The notes beneath the pieces are model-generated. The model searched no databases. It had not been told where the DNA came from and saw only the letters and a list, made by a program, of their open reading frames with translations. A stretch of 64,000 nucleotides of DNA from Kumtagia ephedrae (GTDB lineage: Bacteria; Pseudomonadota; Alphaproteobacteria; Rhizobiales; Rhizobiaceae). Where the stretch lies: assembly GCF_003012745.1 (NCBI RefSeq), contig NZ_PXYK01000006.1:1-64000 (forward strand). The letters are read 5' to 3'. Positions 39,618-48,700 of the stretch are shown piece by piece (positions within the stretch are counted from its first letter, which is position 1; each line of letters begins with the position of its first letter). Made by a program: the position numbers and the translations under genes.

Positions 39618-40949
39618 CTACCCCCTCATCCTGTCCAGAAACCGCTGCGCCAGCGCCTCGTAGTTGCCGTCGAAATGATGGCCGCCGGAGGTTTTTATCA
39701 CCGTCGTGTCCTTCAGCGCCGGATCGGGGCAGGCGCTGTCGTCCTCGTCCTCGCCGTAGACGCACATTACGCTTGCCGCCGGCAGCGCGGCGATCGCCGG
39801 CACGATGCGGTAGCCGCTGTTGTCGATGCCGAGCCAGCCCGAGATGGTGACCTGGAAGGAGGTCGTCTGCCCCGGCGCCATCAGCGCGATCAGCTTGGTG
39901 CGCTCCTGCAGCGGCTTTGGCAGCAGCGGATAGGCGAAGGGGATCGTGTCGGCGCCGAAGGAATAGCCGATCAGCATCACCGGCAGCTTGCGGCTTGGGT
40001 CGGCCCGCCGCAGCATGTCGGCGATGTCGGTCGCCAGCTCCTGCGGCGTGCGCCTGGCCCAGAAATAATGCAGCGCGTCGAGGCCGACCACATGCACGCC
40101 CTGGGTGGCGAGCCACTCGCCCACCGACTTGTCGATGTCGCGCCAGCCGCCGTCGCCGGAGACCAGCACGGCCACGGCGGTCGGCTTGCCATGCGCCGGC
40201 AGGTCGACGGCCGGCAGGTCGCCGAACGGCTGGTCGGCATCGGCGATCTGCGCGACCGCGTCGGCGATCTGCGCCGGCTCGCCGCCCTCGGCGAGGGTGT
40301 CGACTGTGATGTTCTCCCGGGCGTGGACGCGGTTCAGTGCGTCGTCGAGCGTATCGGACGGCACGAACAGCCAGGCGGGACCGGGAAGGTCTATGTCGAA
40401 GCCGTAGCTGAAACCGCCGTCGTCGCGTTTCCTGGAGGAAGCGCCGGGGCAGAAGGGCAGCTTCAGGTCGAGCCGGTTGGTAAAGCCGGAGGCGACGGCG
40501 CCGCCGAGCGTGTTGGCCGGCGAGTCGGCCAGCGCCGCATAGGCGAAGGTGGCGCCCTGCCCCGAGCCGACGACGATCGGCGGCATGTAGGTCTGGATGT
40601 CGAGCTGGCGCTGCGCCGTCTGGGCCAGATCGGTGATCTCGCCGACGACATACAGGCATTCGCCGTCGTCCGCGTCGAGCTTTTCGGCGTAGCGGGCGAG
40701 ATCGACCGCCAGCACCACGTCGCCCTGCGATCGCAGCGCCTCGACCACGGCGTCGTCGGAAGGCTTCCAGCCCGCTCTATCCGACAGATAGACCACCAGC
40801 GCGTCCGGCGCGTCGTCGGGAACATGGATCGGCACGTTCTCCAGGCGGCCGGCCGACACGGTCCGCGCGGCCGGGTCGGCCGTCGCGGCAAAGGCCAGCG
40901 CGGCGGCCAGCAGGCCCGCGCCGACGAGGAAAACGGCAAAAAATCTCAT
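39618..40949 (-). CDS. acvB: AcvB/VirJ-family lysyl-phosphatidylglycerol hydrolase
   Basis: Periplasmic serine hydrolase; AcvB of Agrobacterium and AtvA of Rhizobium tropici remove the lysyl head group made by LpiA/MprF. The 443-residue product has a signal peptide and two VirJ-like alpha/beta-hydrolase halves. The C-terminal half carries the nucleophile elbow GYSFG (Ser330) with SGDGGW (264-269) and GGHHF near the end. The N-terminal half has only GSGQG (128-132), so it is probably inactive. The ATG overlaps the mprF stop (ATGA), confirming the synthesise-and-remove pair. Confidence 0.92.
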   Translation of the reverse strand: MRFFAVFLVGAGLLAAALAFAATADPAARTVSAGRLENVPIHVPDDAPDALVVYLSDRAGWKPSDDAVVEALRSQGDVVLAVDLARYAEKLDADDGECLYVVGEITDLAQTAQRQLDIQTYMPPIVVGSGQGATFAYAALADSPANTLGGAVASGFTNRLDLKLPFCPGASSRKRDDGGFSYGFDIDLPGPAWLFVPSDTLDDALNRVHARENITVDTLAEGGEPAQIADAVAQIADADQPFGDLPAVDLPAHGKPTAVAVLVSGDGGWRDIDKSVGEWLATQGVHVVGLDALHYFWARRTPQELATDIADMLRRADPSRKLPVMLIGYSFGADTIPFAYPLLPKPLQERTKLIALMAPGQTTSFQVTISGWLGIDNSGYRIVPAIAALPAASVMCVYGEDEDDSACPDPALKDTTVIKTSGGHHFDGNYEALAQRFLDRMRG

Positions 40950-43567
40950 CGCTTGAATATCCTGATCGGATTGCCGGAAATGAGGCTCGTCACGTCGACC
41001 AGCACCTGCGGCAGCGCCAGCCCGTTCGGGCAGGCAAGATATTGCGGCGTCCAGACGGGATCGAATTTCTGCTTGAACGCACGCAGCCCCTCGAAATTGT
41101 AGAATTCGTCGCCGCGCCGGTAGATGAAGGTGCCGAGCCGGTTCCAGGTCGAGGCCAGCGGATGGTCGGCAAGGCCCGCCAGCGGCGCCGCGCCGAGATT
41201 GAACCAGCGATAGCCCTCCGCCTTGCCGTAGAGCAGCAGTTTCGCAAACAGCGCGTCCATCAGGATCTTCGAGACGCCGTGGCGGTAGCGCATGAGGTCG
41301 ACCGACAGCTCGCTGTTGCCGCTGCCCCGCCACAGATTGGCGAAGGCGACGATCTCGCCCTGCTTGCGGATTACCGCGCAGTCGAACTCGGCGAGATAGT
41401 TTTCGTCGAAGCGGCCGAGCGAAAAGCTCTTCTCGCGGCCGGATTTCGTCGCAAGCCAGGCGTCGGAGACGGCGCGCAGCTCGGGCAGGACGGCCGGCAC
41501 GTCGGCCTGGGGCACGACGGAGAAGTCCAGCCCCTCGCGTTCGGCCCGCTTCTCGGCATAGCGGAAATCCTGGCGGGCCGAACCCTGAAGCGAGAACCGG
41601 GCGAGGTCGACGCGCGCCACCTCGCCCGTCTTCAGGATCGCCAGGCCGAGGTCGAGATAGGTGGTGAGCAGGTCCGGGCCGATGGCATAGAAGACGGCGC
41701 GCGCCCCGGCGCGGTCGGCGGCCTCGGCGAACTGCCAGACGAGGCCGCGCGCGGCTTCCGCCTCGCCGACCGGATCGCCCAAGGTGATCCAGCTGCGGCC
41801 GGCGATGCCGTACATGATGAACGCCTTGCCGTCGGGCGACAGCATGAACCGCTTGTCGCCGAGCAGCGCCAGCGCCGGATGGGTATCGCTGCTCTGCGCG
41901 ACCAGCCGGCGCACGGCGTCCGGCACCGGCTGCGGCGTCTTGCTTGGCCGGGGCTGGTGCGGCCGGTTGATCAGCGCGTCGATGGAGAGCGCGGCCGCCA
42001 CGACCACCAGCGCCAGCGTGGTGCGCAGGAAGCGAGGGGCGTCGCCGCCCCAGGCGAACTCCCACCACAGCGAAGACTGGTACTCGACATGGCGATAGGC
42101 GAGGAAACCGACCAGCGTGAGCACCGACAGCACGATGACGATCAGCGCCAGCCAGGTCGGCGTCGGCCGGAACGAGCGCCAGTTGCCCTTGCGGTAGAAC
42201 ACTTTCGGATAGGCGAACAGCAGGCCGGCGACGAGCATGAGGATGGCTGCCTCCTCCCAATCCAGCCCCTTGAGCAGCGAGAAGCAGGCGCCCGCCAGCA
42301 GCAGCAGGATCGAGGCGATGCGGGCAAGCGCGATGCGCCGGTAGAGCCCGCGCGCCAATACGATCAGCATCAGCCCGACCAGGCTCGCCAGCAGGTGCGA
42401 GGCCTCGGCGAAGGGCAGCGGCAGCACATGGCTGAGGAAGCCGATGCGCTCGTCCTCCGCCGGCAGGTTGCCGGACAGCAGCAGCACCACGCCGCCGCAG
42501 AACACCAGCGTCGCCGACAGCGGCGCAACGACCGGCCGCATGACCGAGGCCGCACGCCGCGACCCGGACAGAACGGCGGCGCGCGCCCGGTAGGCTTCGA
42601 AGGCGAGCAGCGCAACGCCGGCGAAAGCCAGCGGGATGGCGTAATAGACCAGCCGGAAGACGATGAGGGCCGCCACCACGTCCGGACGCGTGCCGGCGCC
42701 GAGCCCGACCAGGATCGTCGCCTCCAGCACGCCCAGCCCGCCCGGCGCGTGGCTGAGCACGCCGGCGGCGATGGCGGCGACGAACAGCAGCAGGAAGGTG
42801 GCGAAACCCGGCGCCACATCCGCCGGCAGCAGCACGTAGAGCGCGCCGGCCGCCGCGGCGATGTCGATAACGGCGACGAGTATCTGGGCAAGCGCGCTGC
42901 GGGCCGACGGCAGCGGCAGGCGCCAGCCGAACAGGGCGATCTCGCGCACGCCGCGCGACAGCCACAGGATGACCGCGGCGAACGCTACCAGGATGGCGGC
43001 ACCGATCGTGCGGTCGGCGTTCGCCGACAGGCCTTTCAGGAACGCCACGCCCGCCGGATCGAGCACCAGCGCCAGTCCGGCCAGCACGACGATGCCGCAG
43101 CTGAAAGCGAGGAAGGAGACGCCGACGATGCGCCCGACATCAGCGGCGTCGAGTCCCGCCGCCTGGTAGATGCGGTAGCGCACCGGCCCGCCGACGACGA
43201 CATTGAAGCCGACCGCGTTGGAAATGCCGTAGCCGACCAGTCCGGCGAAGGCGGCGAGCCGGTCCGGGACGCGTCCGGCGGCGACGCGGCGTGCCGCCAT
43301 CACGTCATAGAGCGCCATCGCGGCGAAGCTGACGACGGTGAGCGCCAGCGACTGGACGACCGCGGCGGGCCTGGTTTGCGCCAGCGCGGCACGGATGTCG
43401 TCGAGGTGCACGCGGCCGGAAATCTGATGGATCACCACCAGCGCCACCACCACCAGCCCGGCACCGAACAAGGGCCCGAGCACGCGCGGCTCCAGCAGCC
43501 CGACCACGACCTGCTGGACGCTCCTGCGGCCGCCGGCTTTCTCGACGGCCGTCTCCGCCTGTTGCAT
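40946..43567 (-). CDS. mprF: Lysyl-phosphatidylglycerol synthase/flippase MprF (LpiA)
   Basis: Transfers lysine from Lys-tRNA to phosphatidylglycerol and flips the product, lowering membrane charge; in rhizobia LpiA is acid-induced. The 873-residue product has an N-terminal multi-spanning part (about residues 15-540, more than ten hydrophobic segments) and a C-terminal DUF2156 synthase domain (about 550-860) with FIMYGIAGRSWITLGDPVG and LMRYRHGVSKILMDALFAKL. Called lpiA in rhizobia. First gene of the mprF-acvB operon. Confidence 0.93.
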   Translation of the reverse strand: MQQAETAVEKAGGRRSVQQVVVGLLEPRVLGPLFGAGLVVVALVVIHQISGRVHLDDIRAALAQTRPAAVVQSLALTVVSFAAMALYDVMAARRVAAGRVPDRLAAFAGLVGYGISNAVGFNVVVGGPVRYRIYQAAGLDAADVGRIVGVSFLAFSCGIVVLAGLALVLDPAGVAFLKGLSANADRTIGAAILVAFAAVILWLSRGVREIALFGWRLPLPSARSALAQILVAVIDIAAAAGALYVLLPADVAPGFATFLLLFVAAIAAGVLSHAPGGLGVLEATILVGLGAGTRPDVVAALIVFRLVYYAIPLAFAGVALLAFEAYRARAAVLSGSRRAASVMRPVVAPLSATLVFCGGVVLLLSGNLPAEDERIGFLSHVLPLPFAEASHLLASLVGLMLIVLARGLYRRIALARIASILLLLAGACFSLLKGLDWEEAAILMLVAGLLFAYPKVFYRKGNWRSFRPTPTWLALIVIVLSVLTLVGFLAYRHVEYQSSLWWEFAWGGDAPRFLRTTLALVVVAAALSIDALINRPHQPRPSKTPQPVPDAVRRLVAQSSDTHPALALLGDKRFMLSPDGKAFIMYGIAGRSWITLGDPVGEAEAARGLVWQFAEAADRAGARAVFYAIGPDLLTTYLDLGLAILKTGEVARVDLARFSLQGSARQDFRYAEKRAEREGLDFSVVPQADVPAVLPELRAVSDAWLATKSGREKSFSLGRFDENYLAEFDCAVIRKQGEIVAFANLWRGSGNSELSVDLMRYRHGVSKILMDALFAKLLLYGKAEGYRWFNLGAAPLAGLADHPLASTWNRLGTFIYRRGDEFYNFEGLRAFKQKFDPVWTPQYLACPNGLALPQVLVDVTSLISGNPIRIFKR

Positions 43568-43922
43568 GGTTTCCAGTTCCTGTCGTGGAATGCCCGTCAG
43601 ACGCGCGCCGCACTGGCGGCGGGCCGCTTTCGCCCGCCCGTGCCCGGGTCATGCCTCGGGGACAGCTCCTTGCGGGCTGCAACGGCATCGGCAACAATTG
43701 CACTGCGCGTCATGGCATTCCCCGATGATGGATCCGGCCGCGTGCACACCAATTGCAGCGCGGCCCCATCGAGCGCGAAGCGCGGCGACCCGCATTTCAC
43801 GCGGTTCCTCCGCTGCTCTCGCATTGAGGCAGAACTAGAGCCGCCCGCGCGGCTTTTCAAATAACGGAAAAATAAACAGACACGCGCTTGAACAAGCCAC
43901 AATCGGTCTCATTGCCGGTGAA

Positions 43923-43943
43923 TTGTGGCGACAGTCGCCACAA
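43923..43943. promoter_or_regulatory. 21-bp palindrome between mprF and vapC
   Basis: TTGTGGCGAC-A-GTCGCCACAA is perfect apart from the central base. A third half-site GCCACAAT lies just before it at 43896-43903. It lies about 355 nt upstream of mprF and 53 nt beyond the vapC stop, in an otherwise gene-free 428-bp gap in which nothing else was recognised. It may be an operator for mprF-acvB or a terminator stem, though it lacks a U-tract. Confidence 0.5.
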
Positions 43944-43995
43944 AGAGGCGGCGGAAGACCGGTCCGGCGCGTCCGGTGCAGGATGCCGGAGCAGA

Positions 43996-44421
43996 TCAAT
44001 CCAGCCAGGGATTGCATACCGGCGCGCGGGCCTTTTCGTAGTCGGCCGTATCGCGCGTGACCAGGATCAACCCATGATGCAGGGCGGTCGCGGCGATGAT
44101 CAGATCGGGCTGAGAAAAAGTATGGCGGGACTTGCGTCCTTCCTCGACGAGCACCCGCCATTTGAGCGTGACGTCCTCGGTGACCGGCAGCACACGCCCG
44201 TCGAACATCGGCCTCAGCCGGTGCGACAGCCAGTCGTGCAGCTCGGCGCGGCGGCCAAGGTCCTCGAGCCGTTCGATGCCGAAGCGGATTTCGGCGAAGG
44301 TCACCGCGCTGACAAACAACGTTTCCAGCGATTGGGCCGACACGAAGGCGATGACTTTCGGTTCCGGCCGCGGTCGGCGAAGCTCCGACAGGACATTGGT
44401 GTCAAGAAGCCAACCGCTCAA
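43996..44421 (-). CDS. vapC: VapC-type PIN-domain ribonuclease toxin
   Basis: Endoribonuclease toxin. The 141-residue product shows the PIN acidic tetrad: Asp7 in LLDTNVLSE, Glu44 in FAEIRFG, Asp106 in SQPDLIIAATAL and Asp124 in TRDTADY. It starts at TTG 44421, overlapping the antitoxin stop by 4 nt (TTGA); no ATG or GTG is available before the essential DTN motif. A rare start inside a coupling overlap would keep toxin output low and dependent on antitoxin translation. Confidence 0.88.
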   Translation of the reverse strand: MSGWLLDTNVLSELRRPRPEPKVIAFVSAQSLETLFVSAVTFAEIRFGIERLEDLGRRAELHDWLSHRLRPMFDGRVLPVTEDVTLKWRVLVEEGRKSRHTFSQPDLIIAATALHHGLILVTRDTADYEKARAPVCNPWLD

Positions 44422-44729
44422 AGGACCACGTCGCGCACCGGCATTGGCGTGCGCTCCGGCGCGATCTCCACGTCGCGGTGCGGCGAAGCCTGCATGGCCG
44501 CGATCAGAACCTCGCCCGTTGCGCCGCCCTTGAGCCGCCGGAACTCCTCGGCGGCGATGACCACGACTTCCTCGCGCCCATGCACGGTGACGTGCTGAGG
44601 CCCATCGCTGCGGACACGGCGCACCAGTTCGCTGAACCGTGCCTTGGCGTCCTGCAGGGCCCATCTGGCTGCAGGCAGCCCCACCTCGCCGACACGAGGC
44701 CTGATTGTTCTTGCAACTTTTCTGGTCAT
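44418..44729 (-). CDS. vapB: Phd/YefM-type antitoxin
   Basis: The 103-residue antitoxin has the Phd/YefM N-terminal DNA-binding fold (WALQDAKARFSELVRRVRSD, HVTVHGREEVVVIAAEEFRRL) and a variable C-terminal toxin-neutralising tail. ATG 44729 lies 7 nt after a -10 box, so the message is probably leaderless; a longer frame upstream runs through the promoter and is rejected. The symbol vapB is used for the role; the fold is Phd/YefM rather than AbrB. Confidence 0.82.
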   Translation of the reverse strand: MTRKVARTIRPRVGEVGLPAARWALQDAKARFSELVRRVRSDGPQHVTVHGREEVVVIAAEEFRRLKGGATGEVLIAAMQASPHRDVEIAPERTPMPVRDVVL

Positions 44730-44736
44730 GCTGACT

Positions 44737-44765
44737 AGAATATCTCCGAATGAGCCGGAATTCAA
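44737..44765 (-). promoter_or_regulatory. vapBC promoter with operator in the spacer
   Basis: On the minus strand TTGAAT (44765-44760), a 17-nt spacer and TATTCT (44742-44737) place the transcription start at about 44729-44730, on the antitoxin ATG. The spacer carries an inverted repeat TCCG-N7-CGGA (44745-44759), a likely antitoxin site. Confidence 0.5.
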
Positions 44766-44808
44766 GGCTGGCGCGCCGTTCCGCCACCAGCCTTGAAGCG
44801 GGCGCCAT

Positions 44809-45423
44809 CTATTCCAGGGCGAAGGAACCCTGTTTGACGGCACCGTCGCGCACATAGGTGCTGATGACCACACCGGTGGTCGAGGCCTTGCTGTCGAGGA
44901 GCTTCATGCCGCCGGAGAGCGAGCCCTCGCCGAAAAAGCGCTTGCCGCCGCCGAGCACGACGGGAAAGGTCCACAGCCGGTATTCGTCGATCAGGTCGGC
45001 CTTGAGCAGCGCCTGGACGAGCTGGCTGCTGCCCTGGATGAGCAGGTCCGGACCATCCTGCCGCTTCAGCTTCGCGACGCCGGCGACAGCATCCTCGCCG
45101 AGCCATTCGGAGTTCTTCCACGACAGCGTCCGCGGCGTCGAGGTGGCCACGTATTTGGTGATTGCGTTGAACTTCTTGCCGATAGCATCGTCTTCCGGGA
45201 CGCGCGGCCAGTGGGCGGCGAAGATGTCGTAGGTTTTTCGGCCGAGCAGCAGATCGAACGGCTGGCTGAAGGACTCGTCCATGATGCCGCCCATCATCTC
45301 GTCCCAATAGTGGAAGGTCCAGCCGCCGAACTTGAAGCCGCCGTCGGTGTCCTCCTCCGGGCCGCCGGGCGCCTGCATGACGCCGTCGATGCTGAGGAAG
45401 GTGGCTGCGATGACTTTTCTCAT
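44809..45423 (-). CDS. Dihydrofolate reductase-like (RibD C-terminal domain) protein
   Basis: The 204-residue product belongs to the RibD_C/DHFR-like family that binds NADPH: MRKVIAATFLSIDGVMQAPG at the start, DLLLGRKTYDIFAAHW, LLIQGSSQLVQALLKADLID and PVVLGGGKRFFGEG. Members are often stress-related reductases of unknown substrate. AGGAGA precedes ATG 45423. It is a stand-alone gene. Confidence 0.88.
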   Translation of the reverse strand: MRKVIAATFLSIDGVMQAPGGPEEDTDGGFKFGGWTFHYWDEMMGGIMDESFSQPFDLLLGRKTYDIFAAHWPRVPEDDAIGKKFNAITKYVATSTPRTLSWKNSEWLGEDAVAGVAKLKRQDGPDLLIQGSSQLVQALLKADLIDEYRLWTFPVVLGGGKRFFGEGSLSGGMKLLDSKASTTGVVISTYVRDGAVKQGSFALE

Positions 45424-45630
45424 GATCTTTCTCTCCTCTTTATTACGACCATTCGCACCGCCCTCCACGAGCAAGGCGACGCACTCTTCGCCGCCCATGG
45501 CTGCGAAGCGAACCGCTCAATTGCCTCGGAGATATGTGCCGAATGAAGTCGGCCTAAGGACGGCCGGACGCGCGGCGTTCCGACACCGGCGTCGAAAATT
45601 TTTCAAGGAAGCGGCGCCCAGGGCGTAGCT

Positions 45631-45716
45631 GCAGGGGGACTGTTACTTTGTTGCCGCAGGACGGCGCGACGGTCCAGACCGAAGCAGGGGCAGAAAAAAG
45701 TAGCCGTCCCCGCTGC
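45631..45716. repeat. Long hairpin repeat abutting the smc stop codon
   Basis: GCAGGGGGACTGTTACTTTG on the left is matched by AAAGTAGCCGTCCCCGCTGC on the right. The ends resemble the hairpin repeat at 10111-10189 (GGGGAC...TACTT and AAGTA...GTCCCC). It ends exactly where the smc stop begins, so it may form the smc transcript's 3' stem. The rest of the gap up to the reductase gene shows nothing. Confidence 0.65.
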
Positions 45717-48700
45717 TTAGCTCGCCTCGCGCAGGCGCTCCGCCGTCTGCAGGTCGACGGAGACGAGCTGGCTCACGCCCTGCTCGGCCATGGTGACGCC
45801 GAACAGCCGGTTCATGCGCGCCATGGTGATCGGGTTGTGGGTGATGATGACGAAGCGCGTCTCGGTGGTGCGCGCCATCTCGTCCATCAGGTTGCAGAAG
45901 CGCTCGACATTGTGGTCGTCGAGCGGCGCGTCGACCTCGTCGAGCACGCAGATCGGCGCGGGATTGGTCAGGAACACCGCGAAGATCAGCGCCATCGCCG
46001 TCAACGCCTGCTCGCCGCCCGACAGAAGCGTCATGGTCTGCGGCTTCTTGCCGGGCGGGCGGGCGAGGATTTCGAGGCCGGCCTCCAGCGGGTCTTCCGA
46101 TTCGATGAGCTGCAGCTCCGCCGTGCCGCCGCCGAACAAATGAGTGAACAGCCGCTTGAACTGCTCGTTGACGACCTCGAAGGCGGCTAGCAGCCGCTCG
46201 CGGCCCTCGCGGTTGAGGCTCTGGATCGCCTGCCTGAGCTTGCGGATCGCCTCCACCACGTCCTCGCGCTCCGACACGATCGTCTCCAGCCGCTCGGACA
46301 GCTCCTTCTGCTCCTCTTCGGCGCGCAGGTTGACGGCGCCGAGCCGCTCGCGCTCGATCTTCAGCCGCTCGAGCTGGCGCTCGACGTCGGGAATCTCCGG
46401 CAGGCGCGCGTCGGGCGCCAGCCCGGTCAGGCGGATGACCAGATGCGGCGGCGTGTTCAGCGCCTCGTGGATGCGCGCCTCGACCTCACGGCGGCGCTCG
46501 TCGGCGGCGGTCAGCCGCTCTTCGGCGCGGCCGCGCTCCTCGCGGGCGGAGGCAAGCGCCTGGATGGCGTCGGTGGCGGCCTTGTCCAGCCCCACCTGCC
46601 GGTTCTCGGCCTGCAGCAGCGCGTCGCCGGCCTGCTTGCGCGCCTCCTCCGCCCTGGCGAGCTCGGACAAGAGCGAGCGCCGGCGCTGGTCGATCTCGTC
46701 GGGCGCGTCCTCGATCTTGCGACGCTCGGCGTCGGCCTCGGCGCGCCGCTCGGCAAGGGCCGCGATCTGCGCGTCGGCATTCTCGGCCCGGCTCTTCCAG
46801 CCCGCTCGCTCCACCGCGATGGCGTCGATACGGCGCAGGCGCGCGGCGGTCTCGCGCTGCAGCCCGTCGAGAGCGGAGCGCGCCTCGGCCAGCGCCGAGC
46901 GATCGCGGGCGACGGCCTGCGCCGCCTGGTCGAGCCGCGCCTGCAATGCGGAAACGTCCGGCGCCTCGGCCCGGCGCGCCGTGGCTTCGGCAAGTGCCGC
47001 CTCGGCCTCGGTGAGATCGGCGCCGACGCGGGCCCGCGCCTCGTCCAGCGCGGCTCGACGCGCCGACAATTCGCCGGCGGCGCGCTCGGCCCGAGCCAGC
47101 GCCTCGCGCGCCTCGCCGACCGCGCGCTGGGCATTGCGCCACTGCTCGCGCGCCAGCCGCTCGGCCTCGGCCTCGGCCTTCACCGCCGCTTCCGTGGCGG
47201 CAAGTGCGGCTTCGGCGGCCTTGACGCGCTCGGCGGTGTCGCGCGCCTCGGTCTCCAGCTCCAGCAGCCGGTTCTTCTGGGCAAGCCGCTGCGCGGCCGC
47301 CGTCGGCGCATCGGCGCCGGCGACAAAGCCGTCCCAGCGCCACAACGCGCCTTTCCGGCTCACCAGCCGCTGGCCGGGCTTCAGCAGCTTCCGCAGACGT
47401 GCCCCGTCGGCGTCGTCGACCAGGCCGATCAGGGCGAGGCGACGGGCGAGCTGCGACGGCGCCCGCACCACCTCCGCCAGGCTCCTGACGCCCTCCGGCA
47501 GGGCCGGGTCGTCCGCCACGGCCGCGCTTTCGCCCCAATGCGCCGGGGCGCGGGTATCGAGCGGCGCGTCCAGATCCTCGCCGAGCGCCGCGCCCAGCGC
47601 CGTCTCGAAACCGCGCTCCACCGCGATCTGCTCCAGCACAGCCGGGTACTGCCCGCCGCCGCCGGCATTCAGCACCTTGGCCAGCGTGCGCGCCTCGGTC
47701 TCGATGCGGGCAAGCGCGGCGCGCGCCTCCTGCACCGGCGGCCGCGCCGCCGTTTCCGCTGCCCGCGCCCGGGCGACCGACGTCTCGGCGGCGGAGGTCG
47801 CCGTCTCGGCCGTCTCGGCGGCGGCAACCGCCCGATCGACCAGCACGCGCTTCTCCGCCGGGTCCGCCAGCGCGGCAATCCTGGCGCCGATCTCGCCGGC
47901 CTCGCGCTCAACCTCCGCCAGCTGCCGGGCAAAACGGTCGCGGCGCTCGGTGCTTTCGCGCAGGCTGCGCTCGATCTGGCCGATCGCCGCCTGCGCCTCG
48001 GCGCGTTGCGCCGTCAGCGCGGCGAGGCTAGCCTCGCTTTCGGCGAGCACCGAGGACGCGTGGTCGAGGGCCGCGCGCTTCTCCCGCTCCCGCTCGTCCG
48101 TCCCGGCATCCTCGCCGCGCAGCGATGTCTCCTCGGCGTCGAGGCGCGCCAGCACGTCGGCATTGTCGCTGACCATCCGCTCTTCGCGCTGGATGTCGGC
48201 GGCGAGCTGCGCCAGCCGGCGCTCCAGCTCGGCCTGGCGGTTGCGCATGCGCTCCGCTTCCTCGTCGAGCTGGGTGCGGGCGATCGACAGGCGCTGGAAG
48301 GTCGCGGCGGCGGCGGCCGACTTGTCGCGCAGCGCCGGCAGATGGTGGGCGCCGACGCCCTGCGCCTTGGCGGCCTCCATCTGGGCGGCGGCGCGCTCGG
48401 CGACCAGCGAGGTTGCGACCGCGAGCGCAGACTGGGCCTCGCCCTCCTGCGCCTTGGCGAGCGTCCAGCGCAGGTGCAGCAGCGTGGCCTCGGCCTTGCG
48501 AATATCGGCCGACAGGTTCTTGAAGCGGGCGGCCTGGCGCGCCTGGCGGCGCAGATTGTCGATCTGGCTCTCCAGCTCGCCGACGACGTCGTCGAGGCGC
48601 TCGAGATTCTGCTCGGCGGCGCGCAGGCGCAGCTCCGCCTCGTGGCGGCGCGTATGCAGGCCGGATATGCCGGCCGCCTCCTCCAGCAGCGCGCGCCGCG

